Assembly: GCA_023380515.1 (NCBI GenBank)
Contig: JAMCRH010000301.1
Coordinates: forward strand, 1 to 6,783
Length of the DNA stretch: 6,783 nucleotides
Source of the DNA: Gammaproteobacteria bacterium
GTDB taxonomy: Bacteria > Pseudomonadota > Gammaproteobacteria > Enterobacterales > Alteromonadaceae
Direction: 5' to 3'
Below the pieces are notes generated by a model. That model was not told the origin of the DNA and did no database searches. It worked only from the letters and a program-made list of their open reading frames with translations. The translations under genes were made by a program, and so were the position numbers. Numbering within the stretch: position 1 is the stretch's first letter; every line of letters starts with the position of its first letter. Shown piece by piece: positions 5,984-6,783 of the stretch.

Positions 5984-5997
5984 TGATCTGTGTCACT
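5977..5997 (-). promoter_or_regulatory. Overlapping putative CytR octamer and CRP site upstream of deoD
   Basis: GTTGCATT, the octamer known for E. coli CytR operators, occurs exactly on the plus strand at 5977-5984. Overlapping it, 5982-5997 read on the minus strand is AGTGA-CACAGA-TCAAT, which keeps GTGA-N6-TCA of the CRP consensus TGTGA-N6-TCACA but departs at the outer bases. The CRP-like site is centred at 5989.5, about 41.5 bases upstream of the predicted start, the spacing of a class II activated promoter. Only one CytR octamer is seen, whereas a full operator has two. Confidence 0.4.
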
Positions 5998-6018
5998 GGC
6001 GATTCAAAAGCAGTGCGC

Positions 6019-6043
6019 CCAGCATGGCGACCCGTCATGCTGG
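6019..6043 (-). terminator. Hairpin just after the lipoprotein gene, possible terminator
   Basis: CCAGCATG (6019-6026) and CATGCTGG (6036-6043) form a perfect 8-bp stem that begins one base after the TAA stop of the minus-strand lipoprotein gene. Two further C-G pairs can form in the loop. The following minus-strand sequence has only TTTT, several bases away, so termination would be weak. Confidence 0.45.
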
Positions 6044-6673
6044 TTAACTCGAGCAGATCATCACACCATTACTTGGCTCGTTGACGATGCGCGGTTGCTT
6101 CAACACTAACTCTTTGGCGGGTTCTGGCCAACGTTCATGAAAGGACATACCACCGCGAATAGGGCAAGTGTTGAGTCGATATTGCTGGCCACTAACCCCG
6201 GTAATCTCGACGTCAAATTGCACCGGCTGAGTCATCGGATTGCGAAACGACATCAGCATACCGTAATTACCACGAACTTGGCTGAAAACCAGCTCGAAGG
6301 TATTCTCAGGGTTCACCTGCTCCTGAACTTGACGAATGACGTTTGCTTTCCGGTTGTCATCAAACTCAATCTCGATCAGCACGCGTTCGCCAGGTAATAA
6401 ACGAATTTCACCGTCATAAACTACCGGCCAGTACTGGTCATAGTTGAGTTTGACTTCCCCTTGCACTGACGCCAAATAAACCGTTGCGTTAGAGCGACAG
6501 TTTGCGCCTTGTTCACACACTTGTTCGAGTGACAAAGGCTGTTCAACGACCTGAGTTTGGGTCACTGCTTTCGGTTGGCTTGGTGCACTTGTGTTTGCAC
6601 ACCCAGCAAGCAAGACGAGACTTCCCACAACAGCCAACGCATGGTTTGGCTTGAGACCTGCACTATTCAACAT
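6044..6673 (-). CDS. Lipoprotein of unknown family
   Basis: I do not recognise this 209-residue protein. Residues 1-25 are a lipoprotein signal peptide with K8, a hydrophobic core and lipobox LAGC (Cys25); Ala26 at +2 predicts outer-membrane sorting. A low-complexity Q/T/V/P linker (about 27-45) follows. Next is a cysteine pair, CEQGANC (53-59), then a strand-rich region (about 60-160) that includes RVLIEIEFDD and FELVFSQVRGNYGML. Two more cysteines lie near the C-terminus (NTCPIRGG and ICSS). The four exported cysteines could form two disulfides. The start ATG (6671-6673) has AGGG four bases and AGGA eleven bases upstream, neither ideal. The gene lies 20 bp downstream of another minus-strand gene and is probably in an operon with it. 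A periplasmic or surface role is the only safe statement. Confidence 0.8.
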   Translation of the reverse strand: MLNSAGLKPNHALAVVGSLVLLAGCANTSAPSQPKAVTQTQVVEQPLSLEQVCEQGANCRSNATVYLASVQGEVKLNYDQYWPVVYDGEIRLLPGERVLIEIEFDDNRKANVIRQVQEQVNPENTFELVFSQVRGNYGMLMSFRNPMTQPVQFDVEITGVSGQQYRLNTCPIRGGMSFHERWPEPAKELVLKQPRIVNEPSNGVMICSS

Positions 6674-6693
6674 GTAACCCTAATTCCTAACGT

Positions 6694-6783
6694 TTAAGTA
6701 TTTTTAACTGCAACAACTTTTGGTTTCACAATATCGCGCAGTTGCTGACGAATTTCGTTGAGCCAAGCAGGCTCTTGTTGGAC
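6694..6783 (-). CDS. C-terminal end of an unidentified gene, 5' part outside window
   Basis: Only the last 29 codons and the TAA (6694-6696) are inside. The peptide ends EIRQQLRDIVKPKVVAVKNT, an amphipathic helix followed by a short basic strand, which reads as real coding sequence rather than chance. It ends 20 bp before the start of the unrecognised lipoprotein gene with no terminator between, so the two are probably co-transcribed. Too little is visible to name a family. Confidence 0.55.
   Translation of the reverse strand, partial: VQQEPAWLNEIRQQLRDIVKPKVVAVKNT

Overview
The window looks like ordinary chromosome of a free-living, probably marine gammaproteobacterium. Its gene set (lipoprotein 5'-nucleotidase, YbjQ, DUF4199, META-domain lipoprotein, DeoD), E. 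coli-like promoter and Shine-Dalgarno sequences, and CRP/CytR-like sites suggest Alteromonadales, possibly Idiomarinaceae. That placement is an inference from protein and codon style, not from a marker gene. No RNA gene, insertion sequence, prophage or CRISPR array is visible.

Layout. Bases 1-930 (minus) hold the first 310 codons of an MFS transporter resembling the MFSD1 branch; its 3' end lies outside the window. The 217-bp divergent spacer (931-1147) carries a good transporter promoter and three tandem copies of a 24-bp repeat. Bases 1148-3181 (plus) encode a lipoprotein 5'-nucleotidase/UDP-sugar hydrolase of the UshA family. Next comes a short plus-strand pair: a small two-helix membrane protein, whose 5' end looks frameshifted, translationally coupled by an ATGA overlap to a YbjQ-type protein (3467-3796). 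A strong hairpin terminator follows (3825-3870). Its T-tract touches the ribosome binding site of a DUF4199 membrane protein (3884-4363). A long hairpin (4375-4414) separates that gene from a two-domain lipoprotein, COG3650-like plus META/HslJ (4479-5213).

The rest is on the minus strand. deoD, purine nucleoside phosphorylase (5221-5925), is convergent with the META lipoprotein gene only 7 bp away. Behind a putative CRP/CytR-controlled promoter lie an unrecognised lipoprotein gene (6044-6673) and the last codons of another gene 20 bp upstream of it (6694-6783).

How the genes may work together. The nucleotidase would release nucleosides from nucleotides outside the inner membrane, and DeoD would cleave imported purine nucleosides in the cytoplasm, so the window holds two steps of nucleotide scavenging. 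They are not in one operon. Three of the complete genes encode predicted lipoproteins, and at least three others encode membrane proteins, so the region is rich in envelope functions. I found no convincing new multi-gene system. The best leads are the 24-bp repeat array, the frameshifted small membrane gene, the deoD control region, and the two hairpins around the DUF4199 gene.
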